The notes below the pieces were generated by a model that did no database searches, was not told where the DNA came from, and saw only the letters and a program-made list of their open reading frames with translations. Of a stretch of DNA of 64,000 nt, positions 52,490-62,100 are shown piece by piece. The position numbers and the translations under genes were made by a program. Position 1 is the stretch's first letter. Every line of letters begins with the position of its first letter. The stretch covers positions 62,001 to 126,000 of the forward strand of contig JADKCG010000010.1 in assembly GCA_016714745.1 (NCBI GenBank), read 5' to 3'. Source of the stretch: Elusimicrobiota bacterium (GTDB lineage: Bacteria > Elusimicrobiota > Elusimicrobia > FEN-1173).

Positions 52490-55479
52490 CTAGGCGTTTC
52501 GATACCAGAAGACTCCCTTGGTGTGGCACTTAGGTCTGCTTTCGTTGGGACGGCGATATGGCCTCGATCATTTGCCACAAGACGCGTGAAACTTTCCATC
52601 AAACCACTGCTATCGGGAAAAGCAGTTTTACTGGGTTTGCTGACAATGTTCTCGCTATGCTTTGTGAGCAGGTTGGCGGCTAGGTTGTCGTCTTCCAAGT
52701 ATAGAGACAAACGAATGGCACCTTTCGGTTCGCCCTGCTTTAGTCTTTTCTCTAAACTTTCCCCTACATCCTTCAATGCCCTTACATCTGTTCGAGCTTC
52801 GTCAATTCGTTTTCGATATTCGTCCGCTCTTCCAAGAGCCGCATTTTCTCCGTCTTGTAATTTGGCGATTCGGGTGTCAGAGCGTTTGATTCTTTCTCCC
52901 ACGTCTTGTAACGCTCCATCAATTGATCGCCCCGCCGCGCCTTCTCGTCGCCCCGCCGCGCCTTCTCGTCGCCCCGCCGCGCCAACGCTTTCGATTCTTC
53001 CCGCAAGATCAGATTTTGGCGCAGGTCCTCCTTGATCAGTTTTTGGAGTTTGTCCGTCTTGGCGATTTCTTTCTTCCACATTTTGATGATTTTGTCCGTT
53101 TCCTTTCCCGCTTTCTCCAGTTCCTTGTCGGCTTTGTCCAGATCCCTCAACGATTCCTGCACGATCTCCAAGTTCGACTTCGGGACGGCTGGGGTGTTTC
53201 CCTGAAACAATTTCACTAATTTGTCCTTCCACGTCATTCGGGCTCACCTTCCCTTTTTCAAACTGATTTTTTAATGCACGCAGTCGTTCTTGTTCCGTTC
53301 CATATCCCTTCCGTTCTTGTTCCACCGCTAAACGTTGTTCCTTATTTACCGTTGCTTCTTGCCGGGCTTCTTTGCGTAAACCGATATTCTCGTCGATCAA
53401 TTGGTTTTTCTGTTGAATGACGTTGTCCACTTGGCCTTTGAATGTTCGGACGGAATCTTCTGTTAAATGTGGCGTCATGGAGCTGTCCGCCAGGGCGTTC
53501 TCCACCACTTTGGGGTTTGTGGCCCCAACCTCGACATTGTGGTTGCTTTCAATGACGCGCACAACTTGCTCTGGTTTTACTCCTGCGTCTAGGTCGAATA
53601 CGAATGTGTTCGTGTCTCGGTTATAGGCCACTCGGTCGGCGTCTTTGTAAGAGAATCCGGCTTCCTTTAGATCGCGACTGGCGCCAGAGAGCTCGAAATG
53701 GGTCTTTTTGCCCATCGGAATAAGAACCTTGTTCACATCCAAAAGGTCATGACCCACTGGAGACATTACGTCAAATACTTCCAGAGACGCCCCTTTGGTC
53801 CCTTGCATAATCCGCTCAAAAAACGGGTTGAGCTTGAAAGTGAACTTTCCCCCCACCTCTTGAATAGCTCCTACCTTTCCATATCCTCCTTGAAACCCTT
53901 TGACCGTCCCATACGCCAAAAATGCCGCCACCGCCGTCGTCGCCACAGATTCACCAAATGCCACACGCCCCGCCGCTCCTTCTCGTCGCCAGTCTCCCCC
54001 GCTCAATTCCCGCACGTTGCTACCGTAACCGATATGCGGGGCGAATAGCATCAATGCTTGGCCGGGTTGCTCTAAGACAAAGTTAATACCACCACCGTGT
54101 TCGTTCAGGCTCGCTCGCGTTTCCTCGATCCCTCCCGACCCTAGTCCCCCAACAATATTCGCCGCCGCCATTTTAAAAGATTCATACTCCACATCCTTCA
54201 GAGACCCCCCCGTCTCCGCCGAGCGAACCAAAGCGCCCTTTTGTTCACCCATCAGAGCATTTGATGAATCAATCCACTTGTCTGCCTGTGTAATGTAGGC
54301 GTCCATTCCTTCCCATTTGTTGATCCGTTCATTGATGGGCTTGAAATCTCCCGTCACTTTGGCGTAGGCCAGCGCCCCCATCATTTCCCCTGTGCCAAAA
54401 ACAGCCACCACATTTCGGGTCACGACCGCATAGGTTTTTTTCACCACCGCACGCCCTGTAATGACGTCCTGCTGACCCAATCCGAAAATGTTGAAGGGAT
54501 TGTTTTCGATCGCTTTAAACAGCGTCCCCACCACCGTATCGTCGCCGCTCGTCAGGATCCCATGCCAAAATCCGGTCTTGTCTCCCCGTTGGTCAGCGGT
54601 TAATATTAGTTGCGCCTTTTCCTTTCCTACAGCGTCAATGCGCATAATGCCAGTCTTTGAATCCACGGAACTGTGCAAGGCCTCTCCGCTCGCTGCCATC
54701 GTCGCACGTTCAAAAATAACCCCTGTCTTTTGATCAAGCTCCCGTTCTACGCGTATCCACGGGGCTCCCTTTTCTCCGAAAATTAGTGTCTCTTCTCGCT
54801 CAACGATCTTTCCCGCAACCCCAAACCCCGGCACAAATCCACGGTCTGGCGTTATTTCTGAAAAGGATTTATTTCCGTTTTGGAAATATTCCACCCCGTT
54901 ATCTCTTAACCGAACTCCTTCCGCCATATCAAACCGCGTCCCAATTCCAAACCCCACAGCCACGTCTCCCGCCGCTACGTCCGTGTGAACCATGAACTCA
55001 CCGACAATCGTTGCTCGGTTTGTCTTCGCGTCGTAACTCTTCACAGTGACAACATTCCTCAAGAAGGCGAGATCTTTGTTCAGTGGCGCCGCATTAGCGT
55101 TCGCCGAATCCCCGCCGAACGGCCCAGCCACATCCGCTTGTCCATCAAATTTGACCCGGTGGAATACCACCGCACCGTTCTTATCAACGGTGACATTTCC
55201 AGGCAGCCCCGCCACTGAACCCCCGACTGCTTTTTCTCCCACCGGGCCCCAGAGACTAAGGGCGGCCTCGTTAATTTTCTGCGTCTTGAACTCGGCCTTT
55301 CCACCCTCAATTGTGCCGGTCATCACCGTCGAAATCGTGATCTCTTTTCCGTCCGCCATCTTATAAACCGGGTTCTCTATACTCACGCTGTTCCCGTCCA
55401 CCTTGACGTCCCACAATTGCCCCATTCGATTCTCTGCGGGTTGATGGTGAAACTTCCACCCTACCGATCCTTCCGCCAT
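52426..55479 (-). CDS. Large toxin-body protein, 1017 aa (probable segment of one giant gene)
   Basis: No signal peptide. The N-terminus MAEGSVGWKFHHQPAENRMG is readable upstream in the same frame (KIESLGHGTIC), without a good ribosome site, so it probably continues the 1227-aa protein after a one-base shift near 55505-55520. The first 400 residues are beta-rich (AGDVAVGFGIGTRFDMAEGVRLRDNGVEYF). Next is a segment with IVGGLGSGGIEETRASLNEHGGGINFVLEQPG, then helical regions (SMTPHLTEDSVRTFKGQVDNVIQQKNQLIDENIGLRKE), a low-complexity G/Q/N-rich stretch and a coil. Between 52782 and 53237 a second gene lies in another frame. Followed by the toxin domain. Confidence 0.7.
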   Translation of the reverse strand: MAEGSVGWKFHHQPAENRMGQLWDVKVDGNSVSIENPVYKMADGKEITISTVMTGTIEGGKAEFKTQKINEAALSLWGPVGEKAVGGSVAGLPGNVTVDKNGAVVFHRVKFDGQADVAGPFGGDSANANAAPLNKDLAFLRNVVTVKSYDAKTNRATIVGEFMVHTDVAAGDVAVGFGIGTRFDMAEGVRLRDNGVEYFQNGNKSFSEITPDRGFVPGFGVAGKIVEREETLIFGEKGAPWIRVERELDQKTGVIFERATMAASGEALHSSVDSKTGIMRIDAVGKEKAQLILTADQRGDKTGFWHGILTSGDDTVVGTLFKAIENNPFNIFGLGQQDVITGRAVVKKTYAVVTRNVVAVFGTGEMMGALAYAKVTGDFKPINERINKWEGMDAYITQADKWIDSSNALMGEQKGALVRSAETGGSLKDVEYESFKMAAANIVGGLGSGGIEETRASLNEHGGGINFVLEQPGQALMLFAPHIGYGSNVRELSGGDWRREGAAGRVAFGESVATTAVAAFLAYGTVKGFQGGYGKVGAIQEVGGKFTFKLNPFFERIMQGTKGASLEVFDVMSPVGHDLLDVNKVLIPMGKKTHFELSGASRDLKEAGFSYKDADRVAYNRDTNTFVFDLDAGVKPEQVVRVIESNHNVEVGATNPKVVENALADSSMTPHLTEDSVRTFKGQVDNVIQQKNQLIDENIGLRKEARQEATVNKEQRLAVEQERKGYGTEQERLRALKNQFEKGKVSPNDVEGQISEIVSGKHPSRPEVELGDRAGIVEGSGQSRQGTGESGKGNGQNHQNVEERNRQDGQTPKTDQGGPAPKSDLAGRIESVGAAGRREGAAGRREGAAGRSIDGALQDVGERIKRSDTRIAKLQDGENAALGRADEYRKRIDEARTDVRALKDVGESLEKRLKQGEPKGAIRLSLYLEDDNLAANLLTKHSENIVSKPSKTAFPDSSGLMESFTRLVANDRGHIAVPTKADLSATPRESSGIETPRQLDFPTQEKLTPTQKSVLQK
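52782..53237 (-). CDS. Nested out-of-frame coiled-coil gene, copy 2
   Basis: 151 aa in the +1 frame relative to the 1017-aa frame. ATG 53237 is preceded by GGTGAG with a 5-nt spacer. The protein is Lys/Glu/Leu-rich: LRDLDKADKELEKAGKETDK, IIKMWKKEIAKTDKLQKLIK, RGDEK repeats, and TPESPNYKTEKMRLLEERTNIENELTKLE at the end. That C-terminus aligns with NSPTYEAEKQVFLAEKTLLDEELEKLEK of the nested gene at 57317-58015, with about 17 identities in 42 residues by eye. Both start at the same point of the host frame (host motif KVSPNDVEGQ here, KGVSDSEYEQG there). No signal peptide; function unknown. Confidence 0.65.
   Translation of the reverse strand: MTWKDKLVKLFQGNTPAVPKSNLEIVQESLRDLDKADKELEKAGKETDKIIKMWKKEIAKTDKLQKLIKEDLRQNLILREESKALARRGDEKARRGDEKARRGDQLMERYKTWEKESNALTPESPNYKTEKMRLLEERTNIENELTKLEQM
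52927..52984. repeat. 21-bp tandem repeat in the dual-coded region
   Basis: Unit TCGCCCCGCCGCGCCTTCTCG, about 2.7 copies. It encodes AGRREGA in the long frame and ARRGDEK in the nested frame. Because the unit is a multiple of three, copy number change keeps both frames open. Confidence 0.75.
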
Positions 55480-55496
55480 GCAGATGGTTCCATGCC

Positions 55497-58400
55497 CTAA
55501 AGATTCAATCTTCCTCCATCGCCCATCGTGAAGGATCCGCTTAGCATCGACAATTTATTGATCGGTAAGTGGATGGTTCCCGTCACTTCAACCTTTGTCC
55601 CCGCTTTTAAGCCACTCAAATCAACGCCGATCACCTGGGGCCCATTCTCGCTCTTTTTGTATATCACCGTCAGAGCCTTCCCGCCCCAATTCAACCCCTC
55701 AATGCTCGCTCCCGTCGCAAATCCACGCACCAACGAAATCCCTTTTTCCGTTTTCTCAAAAAGAGATCCCGCTTGCCATTCCTTCTGGCCATCGTTAAAT
55801 GTTTCTCCCGGCTTTACTTTGAAGAGCGCTCCGCCGGTCTCTGGGTTGTGACCGGCTTCAACCAAGCTCGAAAATCGATCGCCAAAGTCCGTTCCACCCA
55901 CCACCGAATAATCTCGTCCTTCGCCATAGGCGTTGAGCCCCATGGCGCTGGCCAGTTGGACCACCTGGGGTTTCATCGGCATTGGTAGGGCGTTCCAGCT
56001 GGCCGTGATGAGTTGGTTTGTTGTTGTGGGGACCGGGCCTATTGTCATAACTACCGTGTTCACTAGGTCGTTGAAACTTTCCCCCATTGGGGCGGGTGTG
56101 TTTCCTTTTAAGTTCATCACGTTTAATGTTGGGAGCGGGGTGTTGTCGATCTGGACTGGATTGGCTGCGTGGTTTAGGGTCGGCGCTTTTTCAGTTGTTT
56201 GGAAATTCTCACCTTGGGCCTGCAATATTGTTCCCGCGCCTTCTGCTATCCCGGCGCTCCAATTCCAAATGCTGGCCGCCATGGTTTTCCCCGCGCTTAA
56301 AATATCTGTCCCCACAGCCAACGTTTTTTCTGTGGCCTGGGTTAGGTCCGTTTGGCGGAGGCGGTTGACCACATTGTTTAATCCCAGGGTCGCCACAGTT
56401 TTCCCACTCCGTTCGACCGGCGTCGACGGCGTATCGCCCATCGCCGCTCGCGCCTCCCGCGAGACCGACCCCAACAGCAATCCGCCGCCCAGGGCCATCA
56501 CAATCGATTTCGTCGTCACCGCCGGCGTGGGAATTTTTGCCACTGTCAGTTGGTTCGCTTCGGCAATGACGTTTATGAATTTTGAATGGGTGGTCGATTT
56601 TAAATCAATAATGGAGTCCACCTTTGTGGTTTTCTTGACCAGAGTGTCAAAGTTGCCAATCACATTCCAATTCGTTTTTCCGTTTTTCACGCTGGGCACT
56701 TTGATTACGTCGTAACCCATCGTTCTTGCTTTTTGCGCGACGCTTTGACTGATCGGGTAGGCCTTCGCTTTCTCTCCCACCTGGGCCAGACCTTCATATC
56801 CAAAGGCCTTGGCCACTTTGGGATCAGTCAAGTCCAGCACTCTGGCTTTGTCCAGACTCAATCGGTACACGTTCATGGCTTCCGGGGTGGGGCTACCCGC
56901 CTTGCCCATCACTTCCGCCGCGGCCGTCACTGGGTCTTCCGCGGTGTAAAGAGCTTCCCAGAACCTGTTGCCTCGCGCGCCGTTCGCCACTCGGGTGGTG
57001 TCAACATTTTTGTAGTTCTGCGCTGTCTTTAAATCTGTCCGTGCACTATAAACCGTTATCTCTCCGGGCAATTCCCCCGCTTCTGCCGTGGCAGACCGCA
57101 CCACGCCCATGGGCGGTTGGCTAATTCCAGGATGCGCGCCATACGGGTCCAACCCACCCATCCATTTGTGTGGAATGCCACCCGCCTCTGTTTCTTTACG
57201 CAACCCCGCCATGCCTTCCGGAAGCTCGCCTTTGGTCCAATCGACCTCAACGGAAACCCTGACGACCCCGGCCTGTTCTAGCTGTTCAACAACCTTCGCG
57301 CGGGATTCAACAAATTTCAGGTCTTCGTATCGGGCCATTGCTCTTTTTCGAGCTTCTCCAGCTCTTCGTCGAGCAACGTCTTCTCCGCTAAGAACACTTG
57401 CTTTTCCGCCTCGTAAGTCGGAGAGTTCTTGTCTAAGGAGTCCATTTTTTGTTGAAGCGCTTTGAACCTTACTACCAAGGAGTCGGCTTGTTTGACTCTC
57501 AAGTCGGCTTGCCCTCTGTTGTAATCGTTCTGATCGAATATCCTCTGCAACTCCTCCGCTTCGATAAAAAGGTTCATTTCTTCGTCCGGAAATACTGGGC
57601 TCCCCGGAACCAACGCTTGGTATTTTGTTATCAATTCTTTGGCTTTTTGAGAGAATTTGGTTCCCATCTCCTTTCCTAGCAATGAATAATGTGTTAGTTC
57701 CCTGATCATTGATTTCGCTGTTTTCAAATCGCCCTCTTTCGCCATTTCTTTCATTTCTTTGGAGATCTGATTCAATATCTCCTGGTTTTTGTCCAGATGG
57801 GCGATCGCCTTGTCCAGAAACTCGATGTCCTTCCGGTGTATATCCATCGTTTTCTGGATGTAATCCTCCGTCTCTCCCCAGACTTCCGCGGCTTTCAGGT
57901 AATCCGCTTGGGCTTCCCGCAACACTTGATTGTTTTCCTCGTTCGACGAAGGTGTCTCCTTGTCGGACGAATCCGGATTCTCCCATGAGTTGTTCGACTC
58001 CTTGTTCATACTCACTGTCGCTCACCCCCTTAGATTTCCATCTCTCGGTCAAAGCGGCTAACTCACCTCGTTTCCCTTGTGCCAATACCACTTCCCTGTC
58101 ACTTGATTTAAGTGCCGTCTCAGCGTTTGTAATTAATCGGTTCGATTCTTTCTGGGCTTTGAAATACGTTGCTTTCGCCTTGTCTCGGTCGCGCAGTGCC
58201 CAGGCCAATTCTTCCCCTGCCTCTACCCGCATCCGCCCAAGACTTTTCGCACCCACCGCATTGAATCCGTTCAAATTCCCCAAAACTTCTTTGGCATTGG
58301 GCCCCGACACACTCAACGACAGCTGGCCAACCCCCTTGCTTTCCGCAAATCGAACCAACTCATGCATCTTCCCGGGGTTCTTTGCAATCCCCGCGGCCAC

Positions 58401-59180
58401 GTCGTCGCTCATTTCGAGCATCACCAGCCCGCCCTTCACCACAGCTTTCATGTCCGGCAGTTCAATCCTCGCTTCCTTCACCGCCAACAGGAACTCATCC
58501 CCATCTTTGAAAACCGCTGGGGCAGATTCAAGTGCCCGCTGAACAAGTTGAGCCGCTTCGTCCAAATCTTCCACCGCCTGGCCGGCCAGCCGGCCTTTGA
58601 CGATGGCTTTTGCGCCGTCGCCCACCAGCGGAACAAAACCCACCAGGGCCATGGCCAACATCAATTTGTTTTCGCGACCCTTACTCTCGACCACGTTCCC
58701 CGTATTGGCCATCACGTCCCGCCCGTCCGCCGCCATCCCCGCCGGTGTCAGGCCCGCCAGAATTTGACCCAAAATATGAAACCCGGTGGGGTTCTTGACA
58801 AAGTCCCCTTTCGCCGCGCCTTCGCCCATCGACGTCAACTCCGATTTCGCCGCTAAGAGGGAATCCATTTCACTGACTAACTGTTCTCGTTCCAGCACAT
58901 CCCCCATCCGCGCCAACTGAGTCGGTGCTGACTCAATTAATCCCGCCTTCAATCGCAGGAACGTCGGCGTTGGCAGGACCGGCGTGTCCTTGTAGGATTT
59001 CAGAATGTCAAACAGTTGAATGGATCCCTTCGGCGCAACCCCGGGATCTTTGATGATGTCTTTCAGCACGCTTTCCAGTTTCAACACCATGTCCAGTTTG
59101 CCCTTGACCGTTTTGCCGACCGCGGTCAACGCGTTGTTTATCGCCGACAGTTCTCCTTCACGTCTCCCACTTCGTTCCAT
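55497..59180 (-). CDS. Large toxin-body protein with RES-like domain, 1227 aa (probable segment of one giant gene)
   Basis: The start MERSGRREGELSAINN overlaps the upstream frame by 43 bp; reading GDVKGELSAINNAL across a one-base shift near 59160 suggests one continuous protein. Residues 140-220 resemble pre-toxin segments (FHILGQILAGLTPAGMAADGRDVM, ALVGFVPLVGDGAKAIV). Residues about 710-845 (VYSARTDL..., GNRFWEALYTAEDPVTAAAEVMG, ARTMGYDVIKVPSVKNGK, NVIGNF) fit a RES-type NAD-degrading toxin: Arg, Glu and Ser positions are all present. The remaining C-terminal 350 residues are beta-rich without enzyme motif. A nested gene in another frame lies at 57317-58015. Confidence 0.75.
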   Translation of the reverse strand: MERSGRREGELSAINNALTAVGKTVKGKLDMVLKLESVLKDIIKDPGVAPKGSIQLFDILKSYKDTPVLPTPTFLRLKAGLIESAPTQLARMGDVLEREQLVSEMDSLLAAKSELTSMGEGAAKGDFVKNPTGFHILGQILAGLTPAGMAADGRDVMANTGNVVESKGRENKLMLAMALVGFVPLVGDGAKAIVKGRLAGQAVEDLDEAAQLVQRALESAPAVFKDGDEFLLAVKEARIELPDMKAVVKGGLVMLEMSDDVAAGIAKNPGKMHELVRFAESKGVGQLSLSVSGPNAKEVLGNLNGFNAVGAKSLGRMRVEAGEELAWALRDRDKAKATYFKAQKESNRLITNAETALKSSDREVVLAQGKRGELAALTERWKSKGVSDSEYEQGVEQLMGESGFVRQGDTFVERGKQSSVAGSPSGLPESRGSLGRDGGLHPENDGYTPEGHRVSGQGDRPSGQKPGDIESDLQRNERNGERGRFENSEINDQGTNTLFIARKGDGNQILSKSQRIDNKIPSVGSGEPSISGRRNEPFYRSGGVAEDIRSERLQQRASRLESQTSRLLGSKVQSASTKNGLLRQELSDLRGGKASVLSGEDVARRRAGEARKRAMARYEDLKFVESRAKVVEQLEQAGVVRVSVEVDWTKGELPEGMAGLRKETEAGGIPHKWMGGLDPYGAHPGISQPPMGVVRSATAEAGELPGEITVYSARTDLKTAQNYKNVDTTRVANGARGNRFWEALYTAEDPVTAAAEVMGKAGSPTPEAMNVYRLSLDKARVLDLTDPKVAKAFGYEGLAQVGEKAKAYPISQSVAQKARTMGYDVIKVPSVKNGKTNWNVIGNFDTLVKKTTKVDSIIDLKSTTHSKFINVIAEANQLTVAKIPTPAVTTKSIVMALGGGLLLGSVSREARAAMGDTPSTPVERSGKTVATLGLNNVVNRLRQTDLTQATEKTLAVGTDILSAGKTMAASIWNWSAGIAEGAGTILQAQGENFQTTEKAPTLNHAANPVQIDNTPLPTLNVMNLKGNTPAPMGESFNDLVNTVVMTIGPVPTTTNQLITASWNALPMPMKPQVVQLASAMGLNAYGEGRDYSVVGGTDFGDRFSSLVEAGHNPETGGALFKVKPGETFNDGQKEWQAGSLFEKTEKGISLVRGFATGASIEGLNWGGKALTVIYKKSENGPQVIGVDLSGLKAGTKVEVTGTIHLPINKLSMLSGSFTMGDGGRLNL
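57317..58015 (-). CDS. Nested out-of-frame coiled-coil gene, copy 1
   Basis: 232 aa (GTG 58015; ATG two codons later), fully inside the 1227-aa frame in the +1 register. GGTGAG lies 5 nt before the GTG, as in the other nested gene. After an Asn/Ser/Glu-rich start, most of the protein is a predicted coiled coil: AQADYLKAAEVWGETEDYIQ, DKAIAHLDKNQEILNQISKEMKEMAKEGD, KEMGTKFSQKAKELITKYQALVPGSPVFPDEEMN, and a C-terminal helix ending LDEELEKLEKEQ. These look like ordinary soluble helical protein, while the host frame here is Gly/Ser/Arg/Gln-rich low complexity. No known family. Stop codon at 57317, just after an ATG in the host frame. Confidence 0.7.
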   Translation of the reverse strand: MSMNKESNNSWENPDSSDKETPSSNEENNQVLREAQADYLKAAEVWGETEDYIQKTMDIHRKDIEFLDKAIAHLDKNQEILNQISKEMKEMAKEGDLKTAKSMIRELTHYSLLGKEMGTKFSQKAKELITKYQALVPGSPVFPDEEMNLFIEAEELQRIFDQNDYNRGQADLRVKQADSLVVRFKALQQKMDSLDKNSPTYEAEKQVFLAEKTLLDEELEKLEKEQWPDTKT

Positions 59181-62100
59181 AGCGTTTTCAATGTGGACCG
59201 GTCTTTCGCGGAACTAATCTTTTGTGTCAGGTCGCCCAGTTTTTGGGAGAGCGCATCCATCTGGGTGCCCATCGTCTCCAGACCGTCCACTTTTGTTAAC
59301 GCGTCCACCGACGACAACGTGGACGGATTATCCAGTCCCGCCGATTTTAATAACACGCCCAGGATCTCGCCGTGCTTACTGAGCTGTTGGCGCTCGATCG
59401 CCACAGCCCCTAACGCGTCCCCCATTTTGTTAACGCTCTCCAGCATCTTGTCCACTCGTCCTGCTCCGCGTTCGGCCACCCGGCTGACCAAATCATCCAC
59501 AAGATTAACCGCCGCCCCTTTCAACCGACCCGCCCACCCGCCCAGCCCGGGCAGATCCATTTCTTTCGTTGTTCGCGCAAGCGCAGCGTTCACGTCAGAT
59601 TTGGAGAGCGTTGCGCTCAGCTTCTCCGTCAGCCCACCCGTGTTCGTCAATATGCGCGCGTTCCACTGGCCCTGCGCGTCGCTCAACAACAAGAGTTGGT
59701 CGCCCTTCGCTAACGGGGTTTTGAGCGTTGTTAGACCCACCAAACTTTCCCCCGCGGGGCCCTGGGCATCCAGCGAGATAAACAATCCTTCTGCTTCAAA
59801 ATTCGCCCCCCGAACAATGCCCCGGTTCACCGCCCCTTGCCCATCCACAAACACCTGCGTGATCTCGAAAAGCTTGCCGTCAAGACCGATCCCCGCCGGC
59901 GGATTGAACAACATTCTGTCCCCTTTCCCTTCCGCCAAAGTGAACCCGCGCGCTGTCATCGACTCAAGCGCAACCTGTTGACGCAAACTCTCACTCATCT
60001 TCACGAGTTTTTGTGTGATTAAAGCCGGATCACGCGAATCCAGTGAAGGCAATGACGCAAGAACTTGATCCTGGTCGTTGGCCTTCAGATCATTGAACTT
60101 CACCACCTGAACACCGGGAACGTTCGGCACTTTATCCCCAAACACCACCACCCGCCCTTTGCCGTCAGAGCCTTTCTCATACACGTATTCCAATCCGCCG
60201 GTCGCCGCATTGAGGCTGATTTCCCGTTTGCCTTTTGTCGTGGTTTCCTCGTAAACGATCCGTTCGTGGCCACCGAGGCTTAGCTCTTTTACAATCGCTT
60301 GACCAAGGCTTGTGGTAACATCGGCATTCACCCCAAGCTTTCGAATCTTGAAATCGCCCACAGCCGCCGCGCCGTATTTATCACTAAACCCTTTGGATTC
60401 GTATATCTTTCCCTTCGCCAACATCCCTTGCTGTTTCTCCTCACCCGTCAGCGCGTAATCGTAGGTCAACAACCGCATGCTGCCGTCCGACGTCAAATGT
60501 TCGCTGGCCAGCACTCGGGCGCCGCCATTTTCGTCTTTGCCGATATACACCTGGCGTGTGACAACGCCGTCATTGTTCTTTTCTGTATAAACTGCGTCAG
60601 CCTGTTTGATGATTGCCAACGCTTCGCCGGATTGCACCAAGTTCTCTGCACGCGTCATGGCCGCTGCGTATTCTTCCGACCCTTTGGCCGCATACACAAA
60701 CGAGCCGCGCACTTCAAACTGGCCGCCGATCTCCCGGTGAATTTTTCCCTCGGCCTTCATTACCTGTCCCTTATCATTGAACTGCATACTGGTGAACGAA
60801 CGGAACTCTTTTTGGCCTGCGGCGTTGCCGAAAAGAGCGCCCACGATGCGGTTGTCTTTGACCGCCACAACTGCCGCCAAACCGTTGATTCGCACGCCAA
60901 TCAAAACAGCATCCTCGGCAATCAGACCCTGCTTTTTTAACTGAGCTATTTCCTGTTTGAAGTTCGTCAAGACTGTACGATCCAGCTGAACCCCTTTGAC
61001 CCCAGCAAAGACAGATTCAAGTTGTTCTTTAGTCAGCACGGTCTCTGAGGGTTTGCGTTCCGTTGTCCGGATAACGAGGTAACTGGAATCTCGGCTATCC
61101 ATACGGAACTGCATCTTCGATACGTCTATTTCCTGTCCAAGGCTCTGTTTGTCGTTTGATGATTGATCTGAGGTGTTGAGCGCCCTTACATTTGCCTGAG
61201 CAGAGAATAAAGACAATGATGAAGAATCCATCGTATTGACCAATGAGAATGTAGTGGTGGTGTGTTCTTCCTTCAAGGCCGGGGCCGACGAAGGGCCGAT
61301 TGCGGTTGTTTGATCATCAAATGAAAGCTCTTCAGACGTTAGTTGGAGTGAGAAGAGGCTGAGCGGACCGCGGTTAATTCCGGCGTCTAAAAGCAAGGCA
61401 TTAATTTGGGGGACCAAGGTTTTTTGTGTGGCAAATCCTTCATATCCCAATTTCATTCCGTTTTTAGATCCGAAAGCATTCATAAGCGAATCCAAATACG
61501 CGGAAAGCGCCTTCACCATTACACCATTCATCTCGATTGGTTTATCGAATTTGATTACGCCATAATTGGGGTTAATCATTTTCTTCAGATCGGTGGCTAC
61601 AATAGATGCGAACGCTTTGGCGCTTGAAAGCAGATGGGAGGTAAACGCATTTTTTGCCCGTTCTTCTTTGGACCGCTGACGGGAAACATCTTTTATCTGT
61701 GTCTCGACATCCTTTTCTCCTGGGCCATAGCGAAGCGTTATTGGGCGTTGCTCCTTCTGATCGGAAATTTGGTTTTGAATTCCACTAATAATCGCATCTT
61801 GAAATCCTCTATACCCAAAATTACTTGAGACCGGACCATTGTAAGAGTTGTTTTTATCTCCAAAAGTTGCGTTAATATCAGTTGTTTCATTGCTGGTTAA
61901 AGCGGCGGAAATAATTGTGGCAACAAAAGCCGCCACCGCTTGGCCCGTTGGTCCGCGGATATTGTTCCCAATGACAAGTCCAATGGCATATCCGACAATT
62001 GCGCCTACAAGCGCTTTGGCAATCGCTTTCCCAATGGCAAATTGAGCGCTGCCTTTGACTGCGACTGTATCGGGATTGGCGGTAGAATTCGGTTTCTGTC

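Noticed and set aside
53698..54048. Plus-strand frames over the toxin locus, for example 116 codons here
   Set aside because: Lack ribosome sites and have skewed His/Arg/Pro composition; they are antisense shadows of the long minus-strand frame.
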